NCBI GenBank assembly: GCA_963402885.1
Contig: OY727093.1
Span: 22,133,409 to 22,197,408 of the forward strand
DNA from: Antedon bifida
Taxonomy: Eukaryota; Echinodermata; Crinoidea; Comatulida; Antedonidae
DNA length: 64,000 bases
Reading direction: 5' to 3'
Below, in pieces: positions 1 through 10,726 of the stretch. Made by a program: the position numbers and the translations under genes. Numbering within the stretch: position 1 is the first letter of the stretch; every line of letters starts with the position of its first letter. The notes beneath the pieces are model-generated. The model worked only from the letters and a program-made list of their open reading frames with translations. It was not told where the DNA came from and did no database searches.

Positions 1-1885
1 GACCAGAAAATTTAGTGCCATGATAATGTTGGAGTACCTCCAGACGTAAACTTGTTGGTATCACAGTTTGTAGGTAGGATATATTCATAGAGTCTGTCTG
101 TTCTCGAACAAGTGTATCATCTACTATTTTAAGGTGGTTAAATTCTTTTACAAATTTATTAATTTCTAAATTCACTTTAGATTTTTGGGGTTCTATGCCC
201 ATTTCAACACAGTGTTTCAATTGACTGATAGTAGGATCGTCATTTTGATGTTTAGTTACATTCATGTGTGCTATTAAAGGATCCTGTAAATCAATGGAGA
301 GGATAGAAGTTAAGGGTTTATTATCATTTGTGGGACGTCTAGATAAGGCGTCGGCATTCCGATGCTTTGAACCAGATTTATGTTCTATTTTCCAATCAAA
401 TGTATCGAGTTCCAGGGACCATCGACATCGGCGTCCAATAATATCCGTGTCCAGTGATAATGATTTAAAATTTAGTAATGGTTTATGGTCGGTGATAACC
501 GTGAAGGGTACATCACGTAAATAATGACGGAAATGTCGGACACTCCAAACAATAGCAAACAACTCACGGTCGTAGGTAGACCAACGCCGTTCAGATGAAC
601 TTAAAGTGTGACTGGCATATGCAATTACTTTTTCGAGACCATCATGCACTTGCGATAACACAGATCCGATTGCAAAGTCGGAAGCATCCGTGAAAAGAAT
701 AAATGGTTTGTTAAAGTCAGGGTAAGCAATGATTGGCGGACTTAATAGTTTCTGTTTCAAGGTTTCAAAGGCGGAAGTACACTCATCTGTCCAATCAAAA
801 GGGGTCAATTTCTTAGTCAACTGTTGGACGGGATAGATGATTGTCGAAAAATCTTTAATAAAGCGACGATAATATGAACAAAGACCAATGAAACCACGTA
901 CTTGTTTAACATTTGTTGGGATGGGCCAATTTCGAACTTTGTCAAGATTAGTTGGATCAGGCTTAATGCCATGTTGGGATATAATGTGACCTAAATATTT
1001 AACTTGCTCCTGGAAAAAATTACATTTGTCTGGCCTTAGTTTCAAACCAGCTTGATTAAGACGTGCAAAAACCTCATGTAGGTTTGATAATTTTTCTTCA
1101 AATGTTTTGCCAAAAATAATCAAATCATCTAGGTATACCATAACTTTTTTCCACAGAAGACCATTAAGCACATTTTGCATTAGTCTCTGGAATGTAGAAG
1201 GGGCATTAGTTAAGCCCATGGGCATGACTTTAAATTGATAAAGGCCATCACCTGTGGTGAACGCTGTTTTTGCCTTATCGGTGGGGTCCATTGCTACCTG
1301 CCAGTATCCAGAAGATAAATCAAGCGTAGTAAAATATTTGTTCCCTGCTAGAGCGTCTAGCATATCCTCAATTCTGGGTAGGGGGTGGCAGTCTTTAATA
1401 GTGTGGGTATTGAGTTTTCGATAGTCTACACAAAAACGGTAAGACTTATCTTTTTTCTTTACCATTACGACAGGGGAGCACCAAGGACTATTGCTAGGTT
1501 CAATAACGCCTTTTTTCAAAAGGTCTTGAATTTGAGAATTAATTTCGTCCCTAATTTTTGGTGAAGTACGATATGCTTTCTGTCGAATTGGTTTAACATT
1601 ATCTGTATCAATAGAATGGAATATTATGTCGGTGTGGCCAAAATCGGTTTTATCCTTACTGAAAATATCGGGAAATTGATTAAATAAATGGCCTACAGCA
1701 GTCGACTGGTCCTGGGTTAAATCACTAGGTAATACACATGGATTAATTGTTGTATTAGGGGCCTTATGAATATTAGTTTCTTGAGCAACAGTATGGTCAA
1801 CGTCATCTACAAATGCCTTTGTGCAAATAAACTCTAATGGAGAATTATCGCAATTGGTACCTGCTGTTGGTTGAATAATAGAAAA
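1..1885 (-). CDS. pol: Gypsy pol: reverse transcriptase, RNase H and start of integrase (partial)
   Basis: The frame read from 1885 down to 1 is open throughout and runs off the edge. RT landmarks in order: RQKAYRTSP and an LLKKGVIEPSNSPWCSPVV segment (about 1590-1475), the FCVDYRKLN motif (about 1430), DLSSGYWQV (about 1315), the catalytic MVYLDDLI box (about 1145-1120), the LGHII thumb motif (about 990) and FIGLCSYYRRFI (about 885). RNase H follows with FTDASDFAIG (about 690) and ITDHKPL (about 500), then an ALSRRP tether and an integrase N-terminal segment near the edge. Upstream coding is separated by the LINE. It copies element RNA into DNA; all catalytic Asp residues visible here are present. 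Confidence 0.9.
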
Positions 1886-3080
1886 TAATTCCCACCATCT
1901 GTAGCTTTCTGACGGATCGTAAAATAAATACTAAACTTGGTTCATCCTTTTCCCCTTATGCCAACATCACATGTGGGATTCCACAGGGTACAAAGCTTGG
2001 GCCAATTTTGTTTCTTATATTAGTCAATGATATCTCTATGGAAGGCTGCAGATGGTGGAAGTATGTTGATGATCTCACTCTTGGTGACACTGTTAAACAT
2101 GGTAATGCCCCTAAACTTCAATCTTGTCTTGATGACCTTACTGAGTGGTGTGATACAAATCACATGGTCCCTAAACCCTCTAAGTGTCATATCATGAGAG
2201 TTAATTTTTTGAAAAGAAATATTCCCCCTCCTAATTATTACCTTAGCGGTACAACACTTAATGTTGTTTCGTATATGAAGCTCCTTGGACTTATAATCCA
2301 GGATGACTTGAAATGGGATAATAATGTCAGTGACATGGTAAAAAGAGCATCCAAAAGGTTGTATACGTTATATCCTTAGAAGGGCCAATGTACCAGTTCA
2401 TGATATGATATCCGTTTATGTTTGTTATATTCGCCCAATCTTAGAATACGCCTGCCCTGTGTGGCATGGAAGCATTAATAAGGCCCAAATATCGACCATT
2501 GAAAGAGTGCAAAAGAGAGTTTTACGTATTATTCTGGGTCCCGCTTTCCGTACGTATGATTCAGCTCTTGAGCTTACTGATATGACCACTCTCGCATCCA
2601 GACGAGAGACGTTGATTCAAAAATTTGGAGAAAGGCTCTTGAAATCGGAATTGTACAGAACTATTTTGCCCGACTACCGCATTATTAATAGAGAGCTTAG
2701 ATCAACCACGGTAGATAAACCCCTAATTAATATACCTGTTTGCAGAACTAACCGTCTTAAGACTTCGCCTGCCCTTACCATAAGTAGAATCCTTAATTCA
2801 AACAGTACCTGATCACGCTGAAGATGGCTATGTTATAAATATTTACATATATTGGCCTATGCATTTGTATATAAATTTTGTAATCTTTTTAACATAACAT
2901 AATTTTATTTTTTTAACTGATTTTTTCAAATTTTTTAATGTTTTGTATAAATTTTTGTATTTTTTTTAATGTTTCTGTTTCCATATATTTATATATATAT
3001 TTTTGTAAATCAACAATTTCAGCCTTCGGGCTGCATGTTTTTTATTGTATAAACCTGAATAAAATAAAATAAATAAATAA
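1886..3080 (+). mobile_element. 5'-truncated LINE inserted in the Gypsy pol region
   Basis: A plus-strand LINE tail interrupts the minus-strand Gypsy. It starts abruptly inside an RT domain at about 1886 and ends in an A-rich AATAAAATAAAATAAATAAA tail at about 3080, typical of target-primed insertion with 5' truncation. AAATAATT-like sequence occurs at both junctions (near 1883 and 3075) and may be the target duplication. The 3' UTR carries a short hairpin at about 3018-3034 (CAGCC-TTCG-GGCTG) that could be a 3' recognition structure. Confidence 0.85.
1888..2812 (+). pseudogene. LINE reverse transcriptase C-terminal part (frameshifted)
   Basis: The first frame (to 2379) reads CSFLTDRKINTKLG, then the RT box GIPQGTKLGPILF, then the catalytic KYVDDLTLG (Asp-Asp at about 2065) and a thumb region ending in KLLGLIIQDDLKW. 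A frameshift at about 2365 moves the rest (about 2366-2812) to another frame with YIRPILEYACPVWH and ERVQKRVLRIILG, the conserved tail of CR1/Jockey-group ORF2 proteins. Endonuclease and RT palm N-terminus are missing. It is a dead partial copy; the exact clade is not resolved. Confidence 0.8.
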
Positions 3081-3490
3081 TTTATTACAGAAATCAATTT
3101 TGACTGAATATTTGTCTAGAAAATCGAGACCTATAATGAAAGACCTAACAACATTCTTAGCTACCAAAAATAATTGGGTATAAGCAACATTATTAATGAA
3201 AAATGGAATTTCAACCGTTCCTACAATATCTAAAGGAGAACCATTTACTGACCGTGTTAAATACCTACTATTACTAGTACGAGTAAGGGTATGCTCAGCA
3301 TGAAGATGAGTTAGGAAGAAATTATAATTTACTATTGAGACCTGAGCACCTGTATCTATTAAAGCATTAACAATCTGGTTGGATACAAAAATGGGAATTT
3401 CGGATTTATTGTTTAATCGAACTTGGAGCCTCTGATGATCAATATAAGAATGGGTAATAACATTCTGAGCTGAGAATTGCTCCTTCTTCC
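3081..3490 (-). CDS. Gypsy aspartic protease region of pol
   Basis: Minus-strand translation gives NALIDTGAQVSIVN at about 3375-3330, the retropepsin active site D-T-G, followed about 75 residues later by FIIGLDFLDKYSVKI, the usual second retropepsin motif. The frame lies just downstream of gag and in a different frame from it, so gag-pol frameshifting is possible. The LINE at 3080 separates it from the RT. Retropepsin would cut the Gag-Pol polyprotein. Confidence 0.8.
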
Positions 3491-3499
3491 CAGCTCTTC

Positions 3500-4675
3500 C
3501 TAGTTTTCCGGTTGATTTGAGAAGGAGACACGCCTATTAGTATGAGGGCTATTACTACCTGAACGATTATGAGGGGAATTTTCACGATTATGTCGTGGGT
3601 AAGGGCTTCCAGATCGCCGAGGGGTGCGGTAGTGAGGAGATTGGGAGCGATTGGAATTATGATATCGGGGTGATTGAGATCTATTATTGTAGTAGTGCGG
3701 TGGACCAGGGCTGTATGACCTGGTATTCCGTTGGTCATAACGGTAGAGGCTTGGACTACTACGACGATCATGAGACCTACGATTATAATCACGGCGATGA
3801 TGATACGGACTTGGGCTGCGTCGGTCGTGCCAACGGGGACTGTTTGCATATTCGGGAAATCTACTTCTACTAGGTCTATCTATATCTATAGTTAATAATT
3901 TATTGACAGCATCTTTTAGTGCCATAACCTCTTGACGAAGGTCGTCTGTCTGAACCATATGAACAGGGGCTGGGGATTGTGATGATGGACCATAAAATTG
4001 AGTGGCCTCTTTTGAGTATTCTACATTTTGGGCCACGCGCAAGGCTTGTGTAATGTTTGTTACACCATGCTCATGGCATTTTTGACGCAACTCTGTATCC
4101 AAACCAGCAATGAAACGTCTGAAGATTTCGCCATCTTGCGCAACCTGACCATAAGTCGGGAAGACCTCGCGTACCAACCGAGCAATGTCGGCGGCATAAA
4201 CTTGTAAAGACTCCCCAATTCGTCTTGGTCGGGACGTGAGAGATGATCGGAATGCCAGGTGTTTTAGTGAATCTTGGTCAAAGGTTTTAATTAATTCAGC
4301 TTGCGCTAATTGAAAGTTAGTTTTGATTCTGTGGGGCAAATTATCCCAAAATGTGAATGCAGCTCCCGATAAACGTGAAGGTAAAATACGAGCCTTTTCG
4401 GCTGGGGTCGTTGCAGGATTTGCTGCATCGAGAGCTACCTCAAGGCGCCGGCACCATACCGAAAAATCTTCGGTGCCATTACCCAGGAAAAAAGGGGGTA
4501 AATCAACTTTATATGGAACGGTGTGAGAATTTTGAGAAGAGGCGTGACTTCTATGTAACGGGGACGGAAGGGTTATCGAGGGGGATGATGGGGTAATCGG
4601 GCTGGTATCTGTACCAGGTATCAGACTGTGTGTGGAAATTGGGGTATTAACAGCCGTATTGGTCCTGCAATTGTT
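3500..4675 (-). CDS. gag: Gypsy gag with Arg/Ser-rich C-terminus
   Basis: The open frame reads from 4675 (just after a TGA) to the stop at 3500. No ATG lies in it before the capsid-like part, so either the start was lost by a frame change near 4670 or translation begins elsewhere; frames of gag-like character continue upstream to about 4790 with stops. The capsid-like region has FFLGNGTEDFSVWCRRLE (about 4490), FWDNLPHRIKT and EIFRRFIAGLD, resembling Retrotrans_gag helices. The last 110 residues are rich in RRS, RSQSP and HNRS repeats with no CCHC zinc knuckle, so nucleic-acid binding probably relies on basic residues. Confidence 0.8.
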   Translation of the reverse strand, partial: NNCRTNTAVNTPISTHSLIPGTDTSPITPSSPSITLPSPLHRSHASSQNSHTVPYKVDLPPFFLGNGTEDFSVWCRRLEVALDAANPATTPAEKARILPSRLSGAAFTFWDNLPHRIKTNFQLAQAELIKTFDQDSLKHLAFRSSLTSRPRRIGESLQVYAADIARLVREVFPTYGQVAQDGEIFRRFIAGLDTELRQKCHEHGVTNITQALRVAQNVEYSKEATQFYGPSSQSPAPVHMVQTDDLRQEVMALKDAVNKLLTIDIDRPSRSRFPEYANSPRWHDRRSPSPYHHRRDYNRRSHDRRSSPSLYRYDQRNTRSYSPGPPHYYNNRSQSPRYHNSNRSQSPHYRTPRRSGSPYPRHNRENSPHNRSGSNSPHTNRRVSFSNQPEN

Positions 4676-4864
4676 TCATCCAATAATCTTCTTTTCTTCT
4701 TCTTTTGCTCTGCTTTGTCTGTGTTCATTCATCCATCAGCATCTGCTGCTCCACAAACTCTGCAAACTCCAAATCTGATCCATGTTTTATCCTCTTGTTT
4801 TTTTTCTTCATTTTTCTTTTTGTTTTATTGGCTTCTGTGGGTCCAAATTGGTGTGGGAACCAGT

Positions 4865-5332
4865 TGTAACGGTTGTATTTTAGTGTACCCGTTACTATAT
4901 CATATAGTCTCAGCGGCAGGATTTCACACAGTCACAAAATGTACCAACAGCAAATATGGTTTATGGTCAGATACAGTTTTATTTAAATATGCAATGTAAT
5001 ACAGTCTGTCCTGGCTATATTACTTACGATTCCTTCTCTCTATTATAAACGTTTTATTCTCTCAAGTTCTCTTTTTCCTCTCTTCTCTCCTCTTACCAGT
5101 ACATCCATATTTTAAGGAACGGTCCTAATTAATATGCATGTACTGGGAGGGGACTATTTTGTAAAGGGAACATTCCATGATGATGAGGAAACAGTAATTG
5201 ATTAAGGATGTGGGTTATAGGATAGTGAACAAAGTGTACCTAGGGATAGGAAGAAACCACTAGGAATGTTAATAGATGGAGTAGGGAGAAATAGTGAAAA
5301 AGGGTTGTTGACCTGATGGTCAGAGTGTTACA
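4865..5332 (-). repeat. Probable 5' LTR of the Gypsy element
   Basis: The interval is bounded by TGTAAC at 4865-4870 and GTTACA at 5327-5332, a six-base inverted terminal pair of TG...CA type. It lies just upstream of gag on the minus strand. Two bases inside, the minus strand reads TGGTTCCCACACCAATTT, a plausible tRNA primer-binding site because it starts with TGG. The partner LTR is outside the window, so identity between LTRs cannot be checked. Confidence 0.65.
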
Positions 5333-5430
5333 ATAATATATTTAAATGGCTCTGGTAATAAACGTTGGGTAGTGCCCTCTATAGTTTTGGAGAAAAACAT
5401 TTACTGTACCAGCTCGCGCGTCAATATTAT

Positions 5431-5535
5431 GGCTCTGGCTGACCGAAATGTCTAGCGCCCTCGGGACCACAGGCTGGCCAAATGTCTAGCGCCCCCGGAC
5501 CACAGGTTGGCCAAAAAAGAACCACAGACTGGCCG
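5431..5535. repeat. GC-rich short tandem repeat
   Basis: About three imperfect copies of a 30-36 bp unit built from GTCTAGCGCCC, GGACCACAGG and TGGCCAAA. It sits between the Gypsy LTR and the hairpin array. The preceding GCGCGTCAATATTATGGC resembles the spacer of the hairpin array, so the two repeats may belong to one element. Confidence 0.6.
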
Positions 5536-5563
5536 TGTGTTTGACTACCCCTGCTCTAATATA

Positions 5564-6171
5564 GGGGGTCTCTGTTTTCGAGTTCTCGAAAAGAGAGACC
5601 CCCACTCACGTCTCAATATTACGTTATATAGGGGGTCTCTGTTTTCGAAAATAGAGACCCCCACTAAAACATCTAAATATTACATTATATAGGGGTTCTC
5701 TGTTTTCGAGAAAATCTCGAAAACAGAGACCCCCACTAAAACGTCTCAATATTACATTATATAGGGGGTTTCTGTTTTCGAGTTTTTCTCGAAAACAGAG
5801 ACCCCCACTAAAACGTCTCAATATTAAGTCAATATTACGTTATATAAGGGGTCTCTGTTTTCGAGAAAAACTCGAAAACAGAGACCCCCACTAAAACATC
5901 TCAATATTACATTATATAGGGATCTATTTTTTTGAGATTTCTCGAAAACATAGACCCCCACTAAAACGTCTCAATATTAAGTCAATATTACGTTATATAG
6001 GAGGTCTCTGTTTTCGAGAAAAACTCGAAAACAGAGACCCCCCACTAAAACGTCTCAATATTACGTTATATAGGGGGTCTCTGTTTTCGAGAAAAACTCG
6101 AAAACAGAGACCCCACTAAAACGTATCATTATATTGGGGGTCTCTTTTTTTCGAGATTTCCCGAGACCCCC
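5564..6171. repeat. Tandem array of nine near-perfect hairpins
   Basis: Nine palindromes of about 32-44 bp recur at about 5564, 5631, 5692, 5764, 5848, 5919, 6000, 6073 and 6136. Each is GGGGGTCTCTGTTTTCGAG, a short A- or T-rich loop, and its reverse complement. Spacers share ACTAAAACGTCTCAATATTACGTTATATA with small variations; two are lengthened by AAGTCAATATTA. The outer edges (CTAATATAGGGGG on the left and CCCCCTAATATAAT on the right) are inverted copies of each other. No coding capacity is seen. It could be a MITE or foldback array or a satellite. Confidence 0.85.
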
Positions 6172-7442
6172 TAATATAATCCCTGTTTATTAAGAGTGTT
6201 GCAAATACCCACCAACGAGCTTGGTCATAAATTATTAAAACCCAACTTTTATCGCAAAAACCGTGAATTTATGTTTATTTATTTATTTTTTTGTAATTCA
6301 TTTCTTTTTTAAGGCTCGCCCAACACAATATATTTGTCTTCATCTTCCAGTCTGCCTCAAAGTCTGACCTCATATCATTTTGTTATTGCATTGTACGTTA
6401 TTATCTTTTATGCTTGTAAATAAATGTTACGAAACTAGTGTCAGCTTTTGAAATAATCTCCCGCTTTTTAGCTTCTAAAAGGCACAGCATGCATTTATAC
6501 ATCTTACTTTTAGGACGTCGACCTTGTATTCCAAAATGACAGTCTTTTAACACGCGTTCAAGAATTCATCAATCTCTTCTTATCGTTGCGGCATGTTCTT
6601 TGATCGGCATATCAGTTACCGTTTATTCGCCGCATATACCTCGCACGTTTGGAAATGATAAATGATGTCTCAGCACAAATATTCGTCGTGCCTCGCACTT
6701 TGTCAACACTCGATCCATTGGTACCTTGGTAGGTTTATCATCCCAAGTCCAGTTGATGTTGTCAAGCTTTTCATGGGGAGTGCTTTTCATGGTAAGCTTT
6801 AATGAATTTTTAAAATCAACATTTCTAGCATTGAAGCCTAGTTTTCATTTAATATAGAATATCCATTTTAACTAAATTATCATGTCGGCCTATTTTATAG
6901 TGGGTAGGCATTGATCTAGTTAAAATACCCTATTGTTGGCCTACAGTATCTATACAATTTTGTTGTTGTAATTTAGTTTAGTTTAGACCATAAAACAATT
7001 GTTTATCTGCTGTTATGTGCACGGAAAAGTGTAATGAATGAATAGGTACTAGCTAGGCGGAAAAAGAAAGAAAACGACGCAATATTTTTTCAACAGAAGT
7101 TAGCGCATGATATAAATTAAACTTTTGCAAAGTTTCAATTTAAAGTGTTATTTGGTTTTTGACCTATGTTATCGTACCTCATTTTCCTGGAATATTGCTA
7201 TGTGTTGACAATAAAATAATACTGTAATCACTAAAATTAAATCAGTGCATTTCAACACAGTTTTAGTGTGCGCTCTCGACGTACGCTTGTCTTTAACACG
7301 CGTTAGCACAAGCGGTAAACATGTTTATCATATCAAACTATTCAGAAACAGTAAATTTTTAGCAACATAAGAACATTATTAACATCATTATTTACTTTAC
7401 TAGTAGTAAGTAGTAATTTTCATCATTGATTGAATTAAAATC
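6172..7442. other. AT-rich non-coding stretch, nothing recognised
   Basis: No ORF with recognisable domains, no RNA gene and no clear element end was seen. It contains ordinary AT-rich sequence with short poly-T and TTTA runs. Confidence 0.6.
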
Positions 7443-7556
7443 TTTTCATCGATGCAATTTTCATCGATGCAATTTTCATCACATCGACGCAATTTTCAAT
7501 ACATCGATACTATATTCATTGACGCAATTTTCATAACATCAACGCAATTTTCATCA
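7443..7556. repeat. Short tandem repeat of TTTTCATCACATCGACGCAA type
   Basis: About six imperfect units of roughly 15-21 bp built from CGATGCAATTTTCAT or CATCGACGCAATTTTCA follow each other. An 84-codon frame overlapping them (7452-7706) is largely repeat translation and is not called a gene. Confidence 0.75.
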
Positions 7557-7854
7557 TCGCCAAAAACTTGCGTAAACGGTGTTCCATACGAAAATCATGA
7601 AATCGCGCGTAAGTTACGTTGCGCAATTGTAAAGAGAAAAAAACAAGACATGACTGTTAAAACGCAATACATTTGGAATGCTGATCTTTTTGCCCGAACA
7701 CCTTGACTTTTAACGCCATTTATCGATAACAAATAACAAATAGATAACAAATCTGTGAGTCTGAACATACCCGTCCCTAGTCTCTGATGTAGGGCCCCAA
7801 ATCAACCATTTTGCTGCAAATACATGCCAATAAACTATTCATATAACTAACATG

Positions 7855-8100
7855 TTTACAGTTAACTATTTATTTTTGGAGTAAAAAACAATATATATTT
7901 GTTACAATAATTGATAAACCCTGTTAAAACTCACAAAAATAAGTAGTTTACAATACAAATGTAATTTGTTTTGTACATACCAAGTGACTAGTACGCTACA
8001 TGATTCAATAAATTTTATGTTGGTTTGCTATGTTTTTTGCGGGGTTTAGCAATTTTAACCAAAAAATGATGTTTCAATTTTGTGGTTAACATTAAAAATG
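7855..8100. repeat. Dispersed copy of the 44.5-kb satellite-like repeat
   Basis: The order AAAATAAGTAGTT, ATACCAAGTG, a CATGATT-like segment, TTTTATGTTGG, TTTGCTATGTTTTTTG, GGGGTTTAGCAATT and CCAAAAAATGATGTTT matches the order in the tandem units at 44487-44900. Here it is a single diverged copy, in an otherwise non-coding stretch. Confidence 0.65.
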
Positions 8101-8949
8101 TCACATTTTTAGTCTATAGTCTATATATAGACTCTATAGTTCACTATGTCGTTCTGTCGGTCGGTTCGGTATCACTTTGCGTTTTATCGCTTTTTCTGTA
8201 CTTTTTGAACTGTTTTGATGTACAGAAAACTTTTAAAGTACATTTCTGAGACATCTGTACATTTCTGAGAGCATTACTTTTTGAGAGTTCATATTTTTCT
8301 GAGAGCACGCGACTTATGGCTGTTGGCCTTGTTTGTTTACATGAAAGAATGCAGGTGTGTTATAATAGCAAATAACAATTGTTTGGCCTAACTATGGGTC
8401 TGTTTCTGCTGCATAACGCAATTTAACCGGTTATTTTAAAATAGATTAAAAATAGATAACAATAACAAGACCGCGTTTCTGCTCAATTTGTGCTCCGAAA
8501 TAACTGGTTAAATCTATGGGTGGTCGTCGAGCAAAACGTCATCATTACCCAAAATGCAGTACACTCAGACGGAAGTAGTAAGTTTGTTTACATCGACGTC
8601 AGTACACACGTGTGTGATATCGCCGAATTAATTCTCATGGCGTCTTCAATAACATGGGGAGGGTCGTGCAGCGCCCGATCGCCTAGCTAGGATAATTATT
8701 ATCTAGCCTAATTCCTCAAAAAAGGCGATGTCATACGGCCCTTCCCACTGTTGTCTTTCGCGAGCGCGGTCCTACTAAACACCAAACGGAAACAAAAACG
8801 AGACTCAGAATGTTGCAATACCTACTAAACGAGAGTAGATAATTGTTAATTAATTATGAAAACCCAATTTTATAGCAAAAATCGTCCGAATTTATGTTAA
8901 AAACAATGAGTTTAGCCACAAAAACTTAAATCAATGTTGAAGACAGGCC
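8101..8949. other. Non-coding stretch, no gene recognised
   Basis: A 66-codon frame at 8490-8690 has no recognisable domain. The motif AGTCTATAGTCTATATATAGACTCTATAG at about 8111-8139 contains a short palindrome. Nothing else is supported. Confidence 0.5.
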
Positions 8950-9365
8950 GATTGCATATTATATGTTATTTACAGTGTTACATTTAAAAAAACAAGGTGA
9001 AAATTAAATATAAAGTTTTGTAATCAATATATCACAGAAAGCACCATTTTTTCTTATGTATTATAATGTATAAAAATAAATACTGATAAGTTTCAAGCTG
9101 AACTAAGTAGACAGTACTTGGTTATTGTGCAACCAAATGATACACAATGTTATTTACAGTGTTAAATATAAAGTTTTGTAATCAATATTACACAGAAAGC
9201 ACCATTTTTTCTTATGTATTATAATGTATAAAAATGAATACTGATAAGTTTCAAGCTGAATGATACACAATGTTATTTACAGTGTTAAATATAAAAGAAC
9301 TGTCCTGTTTAATATAAAAAAAAACAAGGTGAAAACTAAATATAAAGTTTTGTAATCTCTCTGTA
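8950..9365. repeat. Tandem duplication, about 3 partial copies
   Basis: The string TGTTATTTACAGTGTTA recurs at about 8965, 9150 and 9270. The segment between, including AAGTTTTGTAATCAATAT, CACAGAAAGCACCATT, TATTATAATGTATAAAAAT and GATAAGTTTCAAGCTGAA, is repeated almost unchanged. The last copy is shortened and diverges after 9340. It lies beside the transposase remnant and may be part of its non-coding region. Confidence 0.75.
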
Positions 9366-9474
9366 TCATTATTTCTTTTGTATTGCAATAGTGTATATTA
9401 ATACTTAAGGGCAGTATGTACTTGCCACATTGCTAATTTGCCCTACTACTTGTCGCTGCTTCAAAATCTACATT

Positions 9475-10003
9475 TTAATTATCTACGTTTTCATTATTTT
9501 CATTTGTCAGGATAGGGTTCTGAAAGTTTGACAACAGACAAACAACAGTCCAAATTTGGTTTAATGTGCCAAACATTGCTACTGGAAGTGTTGATTTGAA
9601 AATCATGAACGTTTTTATTTTTCCAATAGCCCAGTCTGGATTTTAATTACATCATTTACGTTGAAGTTACCCTTCTCCCTCAGGAAAGGTGGTGAATTTA
9701 ACTTTAAACCCATAGCCCTTAGTTCATCCTCAATAAGAAAACCACGATCAGCCATAACAATGTCACCTTTATGAATTTCACCGCAATTAATTTTTGCCTT
9801 TAAAACATTTAGGAACCCCCTCTATTGACGAGTTCTTTGTCACTGATTGACCCCTCAAATAATTGTGAAACAAAGATAACCCCTCCCTTAGGATCAACAC
9901 CAAGAAGCCCTTTCATGGTAGTGTGGTGCTTATATTGTGAGTAGCTTTCACTTTGTTTTTGTAGAGAACTTGGGATTTGAATGAAAAGCTCTGTAGCAGA
10001 GTA
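9475..10003 (-). pseudogene. PIF/Harbinger-like (DDE_Tnp_4, ISL2EU type) transposase fragment
   Basis: Read on the minus strand it gives ATELFIQIPSSLQKQSESYS, the QYKHHTTMKGLLGVDPKGG segment, FEGSISDKELV, GDIVMADRGFLIEDEL (catalytic-Asp region), LNSPPFLREKG, then AIGKIKTF and NQIWTVVCLLSNFQ. This order is that of the DDE_Tnp_4 domain of Harbinger-like transposases. The part between NDVIKIQ and AIGKIKTF has lost about ten residues with a frame change, and the N-terminal half including the first Asp is missing at the BEL junction near 10003. No terminal inverted repeats were found. It is an inactive remnant. Confidence 0.8.
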
Positions 10004-10703
10004 GGTCTAGCTGTAGTAGCTGTCAAAGTAAGGTGCCCGGGAACCAGAAAGACAATCAAAATGTACGCATTTCTGGACAATGGATCAACTGCAACCTTCT
10101 GCACAGACGCCCTGGCTCATAAATTAAATGCGAAAGGGAGAGAGTCCAGTTAAAATTAACAACAGTAAACGGTCAATCATCATCGGAATGCAACCTCATC
10201 TCATTAGAAATTTCAACCCTGAATGGTGATGCAGTCTTTACAGCACCAAACGTTCACACAAAACCAAAATTGCCAGTCTCAAAAAGTGCAATTGCCACGA
10301 ACGATGATATTAAGAATTGGGTGCACCTGAAAGGGGTAAACATAGATACCATTGATGCAAATGTTGATTTGCTGATTGGGGGAGACCTACCAGAACTACA
10401 CCAACCATATGAAGTGAAACCAGCTATGAATGGTGGGCCATACGCCACACGAACAGCTCTTGATTGGGTTGTGAATGGTCCGTTGACTTCAACTAGATGC
10501 CAAGTTCAAAACTGCAATTTTATTTGTGCAGAACCTCTGGAAGAGCAGTTTAAGCAATTTTGTAACATTGAGTTCAATGATATCCCAACTGAGAAGACAG
10601 TTATGTCTCGGAACGACCTTCAAGCACTACAGATGATGCAAGAATCGACTAAATTAAAAAAACGGCCATTACCAAGTATCAATGCCATAGAAAAGCCCAC
10701 CTG
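10004..10703 (+). pseudogene. BEL/Pao aspartic protease and linker, copy 1
   Basis: The frame opens with GLAVVAVKVRCPG and FLDNGSTATFCTDALAHKL at about 10071-10127; D-N-G-S replaces D-T-G as in Peptidase_A17 (BEL/Pao) proteases. A frameshift at about 10140 moves the rest to the frame that includes DLLIGGDLPELHQPYEV and ALDWVVNGPL, the conserved protease-RT linker. The frame ends at the stop near 10702. It would cut the polyprotein if intact. Confidence 0.8.
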
Positions 10704-10726
10704 AGGAATTTCCAAACAACAAGGCT

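Larger units (their letters stand above)
1..5332 (-). mobile_element. Gypsy (Ty3-like) LTR retrotransposon, 5' part, left end outside window
   Basis: On the minus strand the order is LTR (4865-5332), short leader, gag (3500-4675), protease (3081-3490) and RT-RNase H-start of integrase (1-1885), which is the Ty3/Gypsy order. The internal region is split by a plus-strand LINE at about 1886-3080. The integrase core and 3' LTR would lie left of the window. The pol frame has no stop from the LINE junction to base 1, so the element looks fairly young apart from the LINE and a frame break at the start of gag. Confidence 0.9.

Noticed and set aside
3439-3873. ORFs on both strands at 3439-3849 and 3595-3873
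   Set aside because: They overlap the Arg/Ser-rich gag frame and are shadows created by its biased composition.
5564-6171. CRISPR array
   Set aside because: The repeats are palindromic but the spacers are themselves nearly identical, and the context is eukaryotic with no cas genes.
7452-7706. 84-codon ORF as a gene
   Set aside because: Half of it translates a short tandem repeat and the rest has no domain.
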